Shown here: positions 43,315 to 52,698 of the stretch, in pieces | How positions within the stretch are numbered: the stretch's first letter is position 1 | How the letters are laid out: every line of letters starts with the position of its first letter | Assembly (NCBI RefSeq): GCF_015207525.1 | Contig: NZ_JADEWR010000004.1 | Coordinates: 1 to 64,000, forward strand | DNA from: Nodosilinea sp. LEGE 06152 | GTDB lineage: Bacteria; Cyanobacteriota; Cyanobacteriia; Phormidesmidales; Phormidesmidaceae | DNA length: 64,000 nt | Direction: 5' to 3' | Translations under genes and position numbers: made by a program | The notes under the pieces: generated by a model | The model's input: the letters and a program-made list of their open reading frames with translations, nothing else | Told to the model about the DNA's origin: nothing | The model's database searches: none

Positions 43315-44928
43315 TTAGCAGTGCAGGCTGCCGGAGCAGACAATTCGGTTACGCCCTGTTTTTTTAGCCTCGTAGAGCGCTAGGTCGGCGGCGTGGAGCA
43401 AGTCATCGTCATTGATGCCCTGGTTGGGAAAAATGGCGACACCGCCAGATACAGTCGTTTTCACCTCGGCCCCTGACCAGGGAACTGACAAGGTCTCAAA
43501 TGTCCGGCGAATGGCCTCGGCTCGCTGCTGACCAGCATTCAGCGCTAGCCCAGGAAACACGACCAAAAACTCCTCACCACCGAGCCGAAACGGAATATCA
43601 TCCGCCTCCATCTGTTGTAGAAGAATTTGGCTAAAAGACTTGAGTACCAGATCGCCCACTCGGTGCCCAAAGGTGTCGTTGATGTGCTTAAAGTGGTCGA
43701 TATCAAACATGACAAAGACTACTGAATAGCCCGCCTGTTCTGCCTTTTGTAGGGTTTTGGGTAAAATCTCGCTGAGGTAGTGGCGATTGAATAGTCCGGT
43801 CAACTGATGTCTGGCCTGCACTTTTAAGCTGGCCTGCAGAAATTTGATCTCTTCTAGCTGATGTTGAAGGCGGTCATTGGCCTGGCGCAGTTCTACCTCT
43901 GCCTGGTAACGCTTAGTAATATCGTGCAGTATGAGCAACCGCCCGTGAATTTGGCCCTGGTAATCGCTCAGGGGCGAGATTTGAACAGTGGCATAGAGCA
44001 GAGGTTGAGAGTTTAGCCAAAGACCAAAGGGTGTTTCTAGGCCGTGGTCATAGTTGTTCAAAAGTTCTGGAAAATCGGCCAGAACTAAGTGGAGCGATCG
44101 CCCCAGGCAGTCGCCCTTTAGACTTGTCAGCGATCGCCCCTGGGGGTTGATATCAACAATCCGATGCTGCAAGTCGACAACAATAACACCGTCCTGCAAA
44201 TGCTCGATTAACATTTCGCGGGCAATGGGCACGGCATCAAACGCACCCATGCGAAAGAGTGCCCAAAAGAAAAAGAGCCCCGTTGCCATAAACGACATCG
44301 GGGTAAGGTTTAGGCCAGCGGGGGTGATTTCTAAAGAATAGAGTGCGCCGCTGACATAGGGAAACAGCGCCCCCAGCAGCAAAAACAGCGCCTGCCGCCG
44401 TCGTAAAGGTCCACCGCGAAAGGTGGCGTGGGCCAACAGCTGAAAGCTCCGCAGACCGTACAGATAAATGCAGCTAAGGATCCAAAAATAGCCAGGGCCG
44501 TGCTCGTAAACAGCACTAGTGCTGGGCGGTAGGCCTGGCAAAACCGCAGTCCAGACCCAATGGTGCCAGCTATTTGTGGCCACCAAAATAACGTTGAACA
44601 GGGGCCAGAAACTGAGCTGCACCAGTTGCTTAGGCCTAAAGCGCGATCGCTCGCGGGCAAACGCCTCAGCAAACAAAAGAAAGAAAACGATAATACCGCC
44701 GGTGCCAACGTATTCCAGCGTAGACCAAAAAATCTTGTCGGCGATCGCCACCGACCCTGCCTCCATAGCGGCTACCACCGCGTAAAAGGTGGCCGCCACC
44801 ATCATGAGCGAAAAATAGGTGCGTGCCAGCGTTGCCCCCCGCCGCTGCCAGGCCATACTGGCAACCAGCACGTTGATCACCGCCGTAAGGGCGAGCACAC
44901 CAAAGGAAAGGTTAAGTTGAAAGTCCAT
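43315..44928 (-). CDS. diguanylate cyclase with N-terminal 7TM and PAS domains
   Basis: 537 residues from the ATG at 44928 (MDFQLNLSFGVLALTA); a longer frame adds 25 unlikely residues. About seven membrane helices of the histidine-kinase-N-7TM type (TLEYVGTGGIIVFFLLFAEA) come first. A PAS domain follows (LIEHLQDGVIVVDLQHRIVD), then a coiled section and a GGDEF domain with the active FRLGGEEFLVVFPG. Residues five before GGEEF are not RxxD, so the inhibitory I-site is missing. It makes c-di-GMP from GTP. The end of the frame is shared with nothing. Confidence 0.9.
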   Translation of the reverse strand: MDFQLNLSFGVLALTAVINVLVASMAWQRRGATLARTYFSLMMVAATFYAVVAAMEAGSVAIADKIFWSTLEYVGTGGIIVFFLLFAEAFARERSRFRPKQLVQLSFWPLFNVILVATNSWHHWVWTAVLPGLPPSTSAVYEHGPGYFWILSCIYLYGLRSFQLLAHATFRGGPLRRRQALFLLLGALFPYVSGALYSLEITPAGLNLTPMSFMATGLFFFWALFRMGAFDAVPIAREMLIEHLQDGVIVVDLQHRIVDINPQGRSLTSLKGDCLGRSLHLVLADFPELLNNYDHGLETPFGLWLNSQPLLYATVQISPLSDYQGQIHGRLLILHDITKRYQAEVELRQANDRLQHQLEEIKFLQASLKVQARHQLTGLFNRHYLSEILPKTLQKAEQAGYSVVFVMFDIDHFKHINDTFGHRVGDLVLKSFSQILLQQMEADDIPFRLGGEEFLVVFPGLALNAGQQRAEAIRRTFETLSVPWSGAEVKTTVSGGVAIFPNQGINDDDLLHAADLALYEAKKTGRNRIVCSGSLHC

Positions 44929-45229
44929 GGAGCAGCTAATTGACCCCACGGGGTGACAGCAGAGGCACAGGGGCAGAACCTGATGCAGTGCGGTTGCCCT
45001 CATCTGCTCAGTTTTCCCGCTTGACTAGCCTGCCTTTGCCCCTCTCTGGCAAAGGGTACCAAACTTTGTTTTTAATTTAGTCCCAATTCGCTGCTAAAGC
45101 CATGATGCGGGTACGTTAGCCCCTGCGCCCGGCACCGCACCCGCAGCCCAGAACTCATTGAGCCCGATCGCACCCTTAACGCGGGCAGACGTGGGAGAAT
45201 GGACAGCCTGTGCGTGTGGTATCAACGGT

Positions 45230-46276
45230 ATGACGGCGGCAATGCCCTATTCTTCTGAGGCAATTGAGTCAGCAATGCAGGCGGGAGAGCTGCCCCTTGC
45301 CCTGCCCGACCCCAACGACGAAAACCTCTCTGACTACGAGTTTAATCAGCAGATGGAAGCCGCCTGGCAGGTGTGCGATCGCTTCGATCTGCAAACCGAT
45401 ATCTGGCGCGGGCGAATTTTGCGGACGGTGCGCGATCGCGAAAAGCGCGGCGGCGACGGGCGCGGCACCGGCTTTCTCAACTGGCTCAAAGACCGCGAAA
45501 TTACCAAAAGCCACGCCTACAATCTAATCGAGCTAGCCGAGAGCGCCGACCAGCTGCTCGACGCGGGCATGCTCACCCCCAAGGAAGTCAACCAGTTCAG
45601 CAAGCGCGCCTTTGTCGAAACCGCCAAGTCGGCTCCCGAAGTGCAGCAGCTCGTCAGCGACTCCGCCCGCAAGGGCGACCACATCACCCGCCGCGAAGTG
45701 CGCCAGGTGGCCAATGAGTGGGCCGCCATGACCTCCGATCTGATTCCCGAAACCCTGCGGGAAAAAGCCGCCAACAACACCATTCCTACCCGCTACATCG
45801 CGCCCCTGGTCAAGGAGATGGAGAAGCTGCCCGCCGTCCACCAGAGCACCCTCAAAACCGAGGTCGAGCTAAACCCCGACCTCGACACCCTCAAGCAGGT
45901 CACCGCTGAGGCCCGTTACCTCTCCAAATACCTGGCCTCCGCCAACCAGGTACAACTGCTTGAAGCCAGCGGCATTGACCTCGAACTCGCCCTCGAAGAA
46001 GCCCTGCGGGTGGGCTGCCTCAACTCTGCAGCAGATATGGTGGCCCAGGCCGCTCAAATCGAACAAACCGCCGTCAAACTCTTTACCGCTTGGAAGCGCC
46101 TCAACCAGTTAGCAGAACGGGTCTTTGTAGACAGCGGCGAAAGCACCCCTCACCTGCGCGCCCTGCTCACCGCCCTCGGCCCCGTCACCAGCGAAACCGT
46201 GCAGGTGCGCCTGGGCGAAATCGACAGCGTCACCGCCCAAACCATCCGCTGGCGACTGATGGTGGAGGAAGATTAG
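45230..46276 (+). CDS. conserved cyanobacterial helical protein, function unknown
   Basis: 348 residues from the ATG at 45230; ATG 45242 is equally possible and upstream ones lack support. Mostly helical and acidic. Conserved-looking stretches are LSDYEFNQQMEAAWQVCDRF, RGTGFLNWLKDREITKSHAY and ITRREVRQVANEWAAMTSDL. The last part (TPHLRALLTALGPVTSETVQ) closes the protein. Similar proteins occur in many cyanobacteria; I do not know a function. The middle has a ParB-HTH-like feel (helices at EITKSHAYNLIELAESADQL), but this is not supported further. Confidence 0.72.
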   Translation: MTAAMPYSSEAIESAMQAGELPLALPDPNDENLSDYEFNQQMEAAWQVCDRFDLQTDIWRGRILRTVRDREKRGGDGRGTGFLNWLKDREITKSHAYNLIELAESADQLLDAGMLTPKEVNQFSKRAFVETAKSAPEVQQLVSDSARKGDHITRREVRQVANEWAAMTSDLIPETLREKAANNTIPTRYIAPLVKEMEKLPAVHQSTLKTEVELNPDLDTLKQVTAEARYLSKYLASANQVQLLEASGIDLELALEEALRVGCLNSAADMVAQAAQIEQTAVKLFTAWKRLNQLAERVFVDSGESTPHLRALLTALGPVTSETVQVRLGEIDSVTAQTIRWRLMVEED

Positions 46277-46289
46277 TACAAACTCCTGA

Positions 46290-46317
46290 GGTGCATTGCT
46301 GCGCGAATGCACCCCAC
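46290..46317. repeat. dispersed palindromic repeat GGTGCATTGCTGCGCG
   Basis: Second copy of the element at 28044-28071: GGTGCATT, GCTGCGC, GAATGCACC, ending CCAC instead of CTAC. It lies 14 bp after a stop codon. Confidence 0.65.
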
Positions 46318-46434
46318 GAGACTAAACCTCATCCAAGTTCAGAAGTGGAGCTCTGTCTTTGGGCAAATTGCCGCTCCCAAGCTGGACTCGGTGTAAAACA
46401 CTTTCCGGCCTACTCAGCGGATTGCCTATGCATG

Positions 46435-47097
46435 TTAACTTATTAGATAATTTGCTAGAAATTGATTGACATATTTAATCATGTCAATCACATCGTCCTC
46501 TGCAAACTCATTAGGTTTGCCATGAGCTGCACTATTTCGTATATCTGCTAAGGCAGTTATTCGTTTTTGTATAAACTTATTGTATACACCAGCTTTAGCT
46601 AGATCAGCATTCATCTTATCTAGCCTTGCAACTGAAATACCTTCCTTTTCACATAGCTCTCGCAGTGCTGTTTCCAATACAACTCCCGCCACGACAGCCG
46701 CTGCCGTAGAGTAACCGCTATTTAACAATTCATTTGCTTGTTCAAGTTCAGAGTCAAAAACCTCCGCCTGAACAAGCGCTCTCATCGACGAAAGATATCC
46801 ACCTTCGAAATCTTCCTTTGCCGCCAAGAAGATAGCCTTTAGACTTTTAAAGATATCGTAGTTCGTTTCATAAAGTATGCCAGTCTCTTTTGTCTCAAAC
46901 TGCTGAAAGTACTGAGATTCTTCACCGCAAACTTTTGATAGGAGGTCTTTAACTTTTACTTTCCAGTTCGAGAAAAAATCATCATCAACGTATTCACGAC
47001 TACCAAATCCTTCATTGTGGTGCATTGATTTAGAAGCTTCAACTTGAATGGCTTGAGCTTCTAACTCATCGAAACGTTGCCTGAAAAGCTTGTTCAA
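46435..47097 (-). CDS. DUF4145-like protein with a HEPN-type RxxxxH motif
   Basis: 220 residues in an AT-rich stretch unlike its neighbours. The N-terminal half is helical and charged (KSMHHNEGFGSREYVDDDFF). The C-terminal half has the DUF4145 pattern AAAVVAGVVLETALRELCEK and DIRNSAAHGKPNEFAEDDVI, where RNSAAH fits the HEPN ribonuclease motif RxxxxH. HEPN proteins are common in toxin-antitoxin and phage-defence systems. No partner was found beside it. Activity is inference; it could equally be a non-catalytic HEPN-fold protein. The composition suggests acquisition. Confidence 0.75.
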   Translation of the reverse strand: MNKLFRQRFDELEAQAIQVEASKSMHHNEGFGSREYVDDDFFSNWKVKVKDLLSKVCGEESQYFQQFETKETGILYETNYDIFKSLKAIFLAAKEDFEGGYLSSMRALVQAEVFDSELEQANELLNSGYSTAAAVVAGVVLETALRELCEKEGISVARLDKMNADLAKAGVYNKFIQKRITALADIRNSAAHGKPNEFAEDDVIDMIKYVNQFLANYLIS

Positions 47098-47161
47098 GAT
47101 AGAAACTCCAATTAGTCAATAGCACTAAACATTGGCAACAATGCGCTGATTTGTAGATTTT

Positions 47162-48118
47162 TTACGGCTTTACCAAATCCATCAGCATGACTTCCCATAC
47201 CAGGCGGGGCTGCACGAAGCGGCGCAGGTAGCTTTTGGCGGCTTCAAGTTTGAGCAGCCAGAGCTGGCTCTCGGTTGGGTAGTTCTGCCAGTACCAGTTG
47301 AGCAGGTAGTCAAGCAGCCAGAGCTGGGCTTCGGTGTCGAGGGCCTTGGCTACCTGGCGGGCCTGGTCGAGGGCATCGCGTAGGGTGCGAGGGGGCTGGT
47401 GCAGGGCGGTGAGTAGGTCAGCGGGGATAGTTTGGAGCTGATTGTAGGCCGCGATCGCCCCCCCCGGGCTACCCTGGGCCATTGCCAGCATCTGGGGCTG
47501 CTGGAGCACTTCCTCCTGTCCCACCCGTTCAAGCACCGTCGCCATATCCGTCGCATTCAGCCGCTGAAAGGGAATCATCTGGCAGCGCGACACCAGGGTG
47601 GGCAGCAGCGCCTGGGGGCCGGGGGCAAGCAGAATGATAGTGGCCTGACCCGGTTCTTCTAAAGTTTTAAGCAGTCCGTTAGCGGCTCCTTCAGCCATCG
47701 TTTCGGCGGCCTCAATCACCACCACGGCGCGCGGCGCTTCTAAGGGCGGGCGACCCAAAAATTGAGCAATCTGGCGCACCTGCTCCAGGCGGGTTTGGGG
47801 CGGGCTTTTGCGGCTAATCCCTTCCTCCATCGCCTGAGATGCCCCGATCAGTCGGCCCTGGTGCAGATAAGTGGGCTCCACCCACAGCAGGTCAGGGTGG
47901 TTGCGCTGGGCAATCCGACGGCTAAGAGTGGGGGATGGATTCTCGGCATCAGGGGCAAAGAGAACTGCCGCAAACTGCTCTGCTGCCAGCCGCCGCCCCA
48001 CCCCGTGGGGGCCAGCAAACAGGTAGGCGGGGGCAACCCGCCGCTGCTCGATCGCGCGGCAGAGCAGGGCCACAGCGGTCGCTTGGCCCACTAGGCCGTC
48101 AAACTGGGGGCGTACCAC
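47162..48118 (-). CDS. holB: DNA polymerase III delta' subunit HolB
   Basis: 318 residues of the clamp-loader family. It begins FDGLVGQATAVALLCRAIEQ and has AYLFAGPHGVGRRLAAEQFA, where Walker A Lys is replaced by Arg, in line with delta' not hydrolysing ATP. Sensor parts are VVVIEAAETMAEGAANGLLK and LLAPGPQALLPTLVSRCQMI. It overlaps the end of tmk by 28 bp, the usual tmk-holB arrangement. It helps load the beta clamp at forks. Confidence 0.92.
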   Translation of the reverse strand: MVRPQFDGLVGQATAVALLCRAIEQRRVAPAYLFAGPHGVGRRLAAEQFAAVLFAPDAENPSPTLSRRIAQRNHPDLLWVEPTYLHQGRLIGASQAMEEGISRKSPPQTRLEQVRQIAQFLGRPPLEAPRAVVVIEAAETMAEGAANGLLKTLEEPGQATIILLAPGPQALLPTLVSRCQMIPFQRLNATDMATVLERVGQEEVLQQPQMLAMAQGSPGGAIAAYNQLQTIPADLLTALHQPPRTLRDALDQARQVAKALDTEAQLWLLDYLLNWYWQNYPTESQLWLLKLEAAKSYLRRFVQPRLVWEVMLMDLVKP

Positions 48119-48774
48119 TGCTGCAAATACCCTTCTACAACGGCAAAAATTTCGGCAGCGACAGCCTCTACAGACCCCACTGCGTCAATGGCCACAACCC
48201 GGTCTGGGTGCTGCTGGGCCAGTGCCTCAAAGCCCCCCTGCACCCGCTGGTGAAAGGCCAGATTGGCCTGCTCCATGCGATCGGCGGCTCCCCGCTGGCG
48301 GGTGCGGGCTAAGCCCACCTCGGCATCGAGCCTGAGCCAGAGGGTGAGGTCGGGCACCAGCCCCCCGGTGGCCACCTGGTTGAGCTGGTCGATCAGCCCC
48401 AAATCTAGACCGCGGCCGTAGCCCTGGTAGGCCACGGTGGAGTCGATAAAGCGATCGCACAGCACCCAACAGCCCTCGGCCAGTGCGGGTTTAATTACCT
48501 CTTCGACATGCTGGGCGCGATCGGCAGCATACAGCAACAGCTCGGCCCGGCTCGCCATCGAAGCCCCACCGCGATCGCCCAGCAGCAGCTGGCGCAACCC
48601 CAGACCCAGCTCTGTACCCCCTGGCTCACGCGTAGCCAAAACCTGGGAAATCAAGCTCCGTCGCTGGAGCTGCTGGAGGCTGTCGTGTTTTAGCAAAGCA
48701 GCGTGCAAGATCTGCAGCTGAGTCGATTTACCACAGCCCTCTACCCCTTCAAAAACCAGCAGTTTACCCGGCAT
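48091..48774 (-). CDS. tmk: thymidylate kinase
   Basis: 227 residues from the ATG at 48774 (MPGKLLVFEGVEGCGKSTQL); a longer frame is not conserved. The P-loop is EGVEGCGKST, the DR motif is WVLCDRFIDSTVAYQGYGRG, and the lid follows near RTRQRGAADRMEQANLAFHQ. It makes dTDP from dTMP. It sits upstream of holB and overlaps it. Confidence 0.95.
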   Translation of the reverse strand: MPGKLLVFEGVEGCGKSTQLQILHAALLKHDSLQQLQRRSLISQVLATREPGGTELGLGLRQLLLGDRGGASMASRAELLLYAADRAQHVEEVIKPALAEGCWVLCDRFIDSTVAYQGYGRGLDLGLIDQLNQVATGGLVPDLTLWLRLDAEVGLARTRQRGAADRMEQANLAFHQRVQGGFEALAQQHPDRVVAIDAVGSVEAVAAEIFAVVEGYLQQWYAPSLTA

Positions 48775-48998
48775 TGGCCCATACTCTAGTAGTTGCCCCC
48801 TCAAGCTTACAAGCAAGACCTGTCGCCTCAGCTACAAGACCGCACCCCTGACCCTCCACAAAAATTATGCTATACATAAGGATACAAACCCAGGATTTGC
48901 CACGTTCTGGGTCAAGTGGGTTCGTTGGGGAACTAAACACGAGTCGCCATCGACCTGGCACTGAGCAATAGTTGTTACGGTCTCAGCAAAGGACGCCT

Positions 48999-49316
48999 AT
49001 GGCCCGTTATACAAACTCTCTCCCTGTTCCCGAGACAACTTCTCGGCTGCGAGACGCTATCATCAGCTCGCTGCAAGCCTTTGGGTTGCACATGGTCTAC
49101 GAAAACGGCGATTATTTAGTCGCCAAAGAGCAGCCCGGCCGAGTGTCGCTCTCCCAGCTCACGACAATCGAAGTGCTGATTAACCAACCTACCGTAGCTG
49201 CAGGGTCTGGCTGCGTCAATCTTGTAGTCAAAAACGAAGAGCTACCGCTCAGGCACGACAACCACTGCGAGCAGGTGTTTAGCGCCGTCAACCAAGCGAT
49301 TGTAGCTCTGGTCTAG
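48999..49316 (+). CDS. conserved hypothetical protein
   Basis: 105 residues from the ATG at 48999 (MARYTNSLPVPETTSRLRDA). It reads as an alpha/beta fold: a helix, IISSLQAFGLHMVYENGDYL, then beta strands SQLTTIEVLINQP and GCVNLVVKNEELPL, and a final helix QVFSAVNQAIVALV. It resembles small conserved cyanobacterial proteins of unknown function. It is divergent from tmk across a gap of about 225 bp. Confidence 0.7.
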   Translation: MARYTNSLPVPETTSRLRDAIISSLQAFGLHMVYENGDYLVAKEQPGRVSLSQLTTIEVLINQPTVAAGSGCVNLVVKNEELPLRHDNHCEQVFSAVNQAIVALV

Positions 49317-49390
49317 GTCATTTGCTGTTGTTAGACTGGCGTGCATAATCCAGTACCAGCAAACGTGAAAGTCCTCCTCAATGGGCAGGC

Positions 49391-49846
49391 CTAGATCTCT
49401 GTATCGTCGTCCAAGTCTGTCCCATCCTCTTCACCCTCTTCAACCATATTGGGGCTGATTAGAGTGATATCAAACTCGTCGGGGGGGAGGGTAGACTGGC
49501 TGTCGCGCTTGAGCTGATAGTAAATAGCGCGGGCCTGGGGGCCAAAGACGATTTCGTCCTCGTTTTTAAGGTCGTGGGCCTGGAGCTTGCGCCCGTTGAT
49601 CAGCATGCCGTTGGCGCTGGGTTTGCCCTTCAAGTTGCCGTCTACGATACGGTAATAAAAAGTATCGTCGTCTTTGGGCAGCTGCACCAGGGTGGCGTGG
49701 TGCCGCGACACAAACTGCGACGACAGCCGAATATCGCACTTTGGGTCGCGCCCAATGGAGTACACCGAACCGTCTAAAACAATTTCTCGACGGCCTTTGC
49801 TGTCTTCAACAATGAGAATATTACTAAGTTTGGTATGGAGTGGCAT
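49391..49846 (-). CDS. FHA-domain protein
   Basis: 151 residues. The forkhead-associated fold covers about residues 10-110: YSIGRDPKCDIRLSSQFVSRH has the GR, S and RH phosphothreonine-binding residues, followed by NGMLINGRKLQAHDLKNEDE. An acidic tail (VEEGEEDGTDLDDDTEI) closes it. It probably binds phosphothreonine partners; no kinase gene is next to it. Confidence 0.88.
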   Translation of the reverse strand: MPLHTKLSNILIVEDSKGRREIVLDGSVYSIGRDPKCDIRLSSQFVSRHHATLVQLPKDDDTFYYRIVDGNLKGKPSANGMLINGRKLQAHDLKNEDEIVFGPQARAIYYQLKRDSQSTLPPDEFDITLISPNMVEEGEEDGTDLDDDTEI

Positions 49847-50163
49847 GCTCTGACACTTGCAAAAACGGAGCCCAGAATCGATTTGGTAGGGAACTTGGTA
49901 GGGAACACAAAGCTGATTGGCGGCTTAGTAGGTGGTCATCTTACCCTGCTTTCACCGCCGTAGTAGCCCTTGTTGGCAATCTATGACATTGCGCAGATGT
50001 TGTGCCCTTTGGCCCACCCAGCCGACTGGCGTGAGCTGACCGCTACCGAGGAAAACGACCCTGAAAGTAAACCGACGGTTGCCCTTAGTTTACCCATTCC
50101 TACCATTGCCTGAATGGTAGCAGAATCCTTCCTAGGTGGCTGACTGGTTGCTAGCCTTTGTAA
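49847..50163. other. intergenic, no gene recognised
   Basis: About 320 bp between the FHA gene start and the cyclic-nucleotide protein stop. No supportable gene or strong hairpin. It should contain the FHA gene promoter. Confidence 0.4.
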
Positions 50164-50739
50164 TCAATCGGCAGAGTCTACTTCTAACTCCTCCCAGGGA
50201 TTGGAGTTGACGTCGCGCAGGCGCTTGAGCATCCAGTCAAAGCGAATGCCGCCAATGGAGAGCATGTCGTTCATTTCGTCTAGACCAGCGTCGTTGAGGC
50301 TGGCGACCGGTCGCCAGTGTTCTCCCTGCAGATGCTTGACGGTGCTGCGCAGACGACTAGAGAGCAAAATGGCCAGAGCGCGGTAGAACCGAGAGGCAAA
50401 CCAAATGTCTTGCTGGAGTTTGTGGCGCAGCTGAGCGCAGGAAATAGCCAGCACAATGCTGGGCGCTAGGGCCGATACCGTCGCTGAGGGCGGCTGACTA
50501 TCGACAAACGACATCTCACCCACTACTTCGCCAGTGGCCAGATGGGCAATGGGCTGGTCGCTCAGGGCCGCCACGGAAACCTCTAGGCCACCGTCTAAAA
50601 TAAGATAGATGTGTTCGCAGGGTTCGCCCTCGCGAATGAGCACTTGCCCCGGCTGAAGCTCTTGTCGCTGCCCAGCCTCAATCAACCAGTCAACGTCGTC
50701 GTCGTCTAAAACCCCAAGAATGAATACCACGCGCTTCAT
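50164..50739 (-). CDS. cyclic nucleotide-binding domain protein
   Basis: 191 residues from the ATG at 50739. The CNB domain covers about 15-130: LQPGQVLIREGEPCEHIYLI, then LATGEVVGEMSFVDSQPPSA with the PBC Gly-Glu, and SATVSALAPSIVLAISCAQL. The PBC Arg that binds cyclic phosphate is missing (SQPPSAT rather than RxA), so cAMP binding is not certain. There is no HTH, so it is not a CRP regulator. C-terminal helices (MLSIGGIRFDWMLKRLRDV) follow. Confidence 0.85.
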   Translation of the reverse strand: MKRVVFILGVLDDDDVDWLIEAGQRQELQPGQVLIREGEPCEHIYLILDGGLEVSVAALSDQPIAHLATGEVVGEMSFVDSQPPSATVSALAPSIVLAISCAQLRHKLQQDIWFASRFYRALAILLSSRLRSTVKHLQGEHWRPVASLNDAGLDEMNDMLSIGGIRFDWMLKRLRDVNSNPWEELEVDSAD

Positions 50740-51026
50740 GGCTGCGGCCCTACTCCACAATAGCCCGCCTGCCGTAAGCAAGGCTGGGGGGGAAAACCTG
50801 GCACTGGGCCACAGTGGCAGAGCAACCAACCTGGAATGCTGGAGTACTGCCGCATAGCTACCTAATGTAAGTCATGCCAGTTTTCTAACATACCCTACGA
50901 TGGGATGTATGAAACATTGCCGCCGTGAAGGTGTTCTGCAACAGTTCTAAACACGGTTTGACCTATTGAAATTTAGCGGCTGGGATGGCTGTATAGCTTC
51001 GGCTTTCTTTATTTTTACCTTTACCT

Positions 51027-51872
51027 ATGACTACCGTAAACTCAGCGGCGGCTGTAGCGGCCCCCACCCCCCGCACTGATATCACCGTACGCGCCTATTT
51101 TTTGGGCCAGAGCATTGACCTAAGGGCGATCGCTCAGCAAAGACAAATTCAAGCTCCCCTACCAGCCCTGCTGATGGTGTCGATTGGCGAGCCGGGTGGC
51201 GAAGAGGGCCAGGGGGTGCTGTTGAGCTACGGAGCGGTGGTGCTGTTTGGCCTCTCGGAGGCGGCGGAACGAGGGTTTATTGCCACCCTAGCGCCCTACA
51301 TTCAGGCCCCCTTTGAGCAGCCCGAAACCGAGGCAGCTACCATTCGATTGGCCGAAATCAGCAGCGGCAAGGTGCAGGACGGTCTGATTTTTCTGTCGTC
51401 GCTAGACGATCTGCGGCTACAGCTAGTGGCCGATGTGATGGCCAAAAGTGTGGTGCTGGCCCACTACGAAATTGGGGCGGCGGCGGTCTTTGATCGCATT
51501 GAGCCCTATGCCGCCGAGCTGCAGCACCAGCGCCAAATTAGGGTGCGGGGCGATCAGCTGCTCAAACAGATTGGCCAGACGCTGACCATTCAGCACAAAA
51601 TTGTGGGGCGAGTCGAAATTATTGATAAACCCGAGCTGCTGTGGGAATATCCGGAGCTGGACTTGCTGTATCAGCGCCTTGAGGATGAGTACGAAATTCG
51701 CGATCGCCATTCGGCCCTGGAGCGCAAGCTCGACCTGGTCAGCCGCACCGCTGAAACGGTGCTCGATCTGCAGCGGCAGCAGACGGGCCTGCGCTTAGAG
51801 TGGTACGTGGTGCTGCTGATTGTGATCGAAGTGCTGCTGTCGCTATACGACCTGTTTATTCGCCCCCGCTGA
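51027..51872 (+). CDS. DUF155 (RMD1/YagE family) protein
   Basis: 281 residues. The N-terminal part matches DUF155 (AYFLGQSIDLRAIAQQ, GAVVLFGLSEAAERGFIATL). Middle helices are long and charged (DELYEIRDRHSALERKLDLV-like, YAAELQHQRQIRVRGDQLLK). A membrane helix closes it (WYVVLLIVIEVLLSLYDLF). The family is named for yeast RMD1, linked to mitochondrial/microtubule roles; in bacteria the function is unknown. The thioredoxin-like gene starts 8 bp after its stop, so the two are probably co-transcribed. Confidence 0.88.
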   Translation: MTTVNSAAAVAAPTPRTDITVRAYFLGQSIDLRAIAQQRQIQAPLPALLMVSIGEPGGEEGQGVLLSYGAVVLFGLSEAAERGFIATLAPYIQAPFEQPETEAATIRLAEISSGKVQDGLIFLSSLDDLRLQLVADVMAKSVVLAHYEIGAAAVFDRIEPYAAELQHQRQIRVRGDQLLKQIGQTLTIQHKIVGRVEIIDKPELLWEYPELDLLYQRLEDEYEIRDRHSALERKLDLVSRTAETVLDLQRQQTGLRLEWYVVLLIVIEVLLSLYDLFIRPR

Positions 51873-51879
51873 GGTACCG

Positions 51880-52698
51880 ATGGGACAATCTATTGTTGTG
51901 AACCAGGCCGAGTTTGATCAGGCGGTGCTGCAACCCTCGTTTGAGCAGCCGGTGCTGATCGATTTCTTTGCTACCTGGTGCGGCCCCTGCCAGTTGCTCA
52001 AGCCCCTGCTCGAAAAGCTGGCCCAGGAGTACGACTTTACCCTGGCCAAGGTAGATATCGACGCCAACCCCGAACTGGCCAAGGCTTTCAAGGTGGAGGG
52101 GGTGCCCGATGTGCGCATAGTGACCCAGGGGCAGGTGCAGGAGGGGTTTGTGGGGGTGCTGCCCGAGCCACAGCTGCGCGAGCTGCTGACCGGGCTAGGC
52201 CTGCAGTCGAGCCTGGAGCAAGACCTGGCGGCCTTCGATACGGCCCTCACCACTGGCGACCCCGCCGAGGTTCTTTCGGCCCTGACCACGTTACTGACCC
52301 GCTACCCCAACAATAGTCGGATCCTGCTCAAGGCGGCTCAGCTCTACATCCTTCAGAGTGACGATGCTTTGGCCAGCCAGTATCTGGAACTGATTGACCC
52401 CGGCGATCGCGACGCCACTGACATGGCCAATGGCCTGCGGGGTCTAATCACTCTGCGCCAATCCCTTACGGATCTGGGTGATTCACCGCTAGATGACAGC
52501 TTTAGAATCGCAGCTCAGGCTGCTCTGAAGGGCGATTTCGCTACTGCTCTGGAGGGGTTTTTGAGCGTAGTGGAACGCGATCGTACTTACCGCAACGACA
52601 GTGCCCGCAAGGCCATGCTCACCATCTTCAAGCTGCTGGGCGATCGCGAGCCGCTGACCGTGGCCTACCGCAAACGCCTGATGCAGGCTCTGTACTAA
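51880..52698 (+). CDS. thioredoxin-domain protein with C-terminal TPR (CnoX/YbbN-like)
   Basis: 272 residues. The thioredoxin fold has an intact CxxC: FFATWCGPCQLLKPLLEKLA, then VDIDANPELAKAFKVEGVPD. The cis-Pro is at VEGVPDVRIV, as in thioredoxins. After about residue 110 a helical part (ILLKAAQLYILQSDDALASQ) resembles the TPR-like C-terminal domain of CnoX, a chaperedoxin that protects proteins from oxidation together with GroEL. The chaperone role is inferred from the layout. Confidence 0.88.
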   Translation: MGQSIVVNQAEFDQAVLQPSFEQPVLIDFFATWCGPCQLLKPLLEKLAQEYDFTLAKVDIDANPELAKAFKVEGVPDVRIVTQGQVQEGFVGVLPEPQLRELLTGLGLQSSLEQDLAAFDTALTTGDPAEVLSALTTLLTRYPNNSRILLKAAQLYILQSDDALASQYLELIDPGDRDATDMANGLRGLITLRQSLTDLGDSPLDDSFRIAAQAALKGDFATALEGFLSVVERDRTYRNDSARKAMLTIFKLLGDREPLTVAYRKRLMQALY

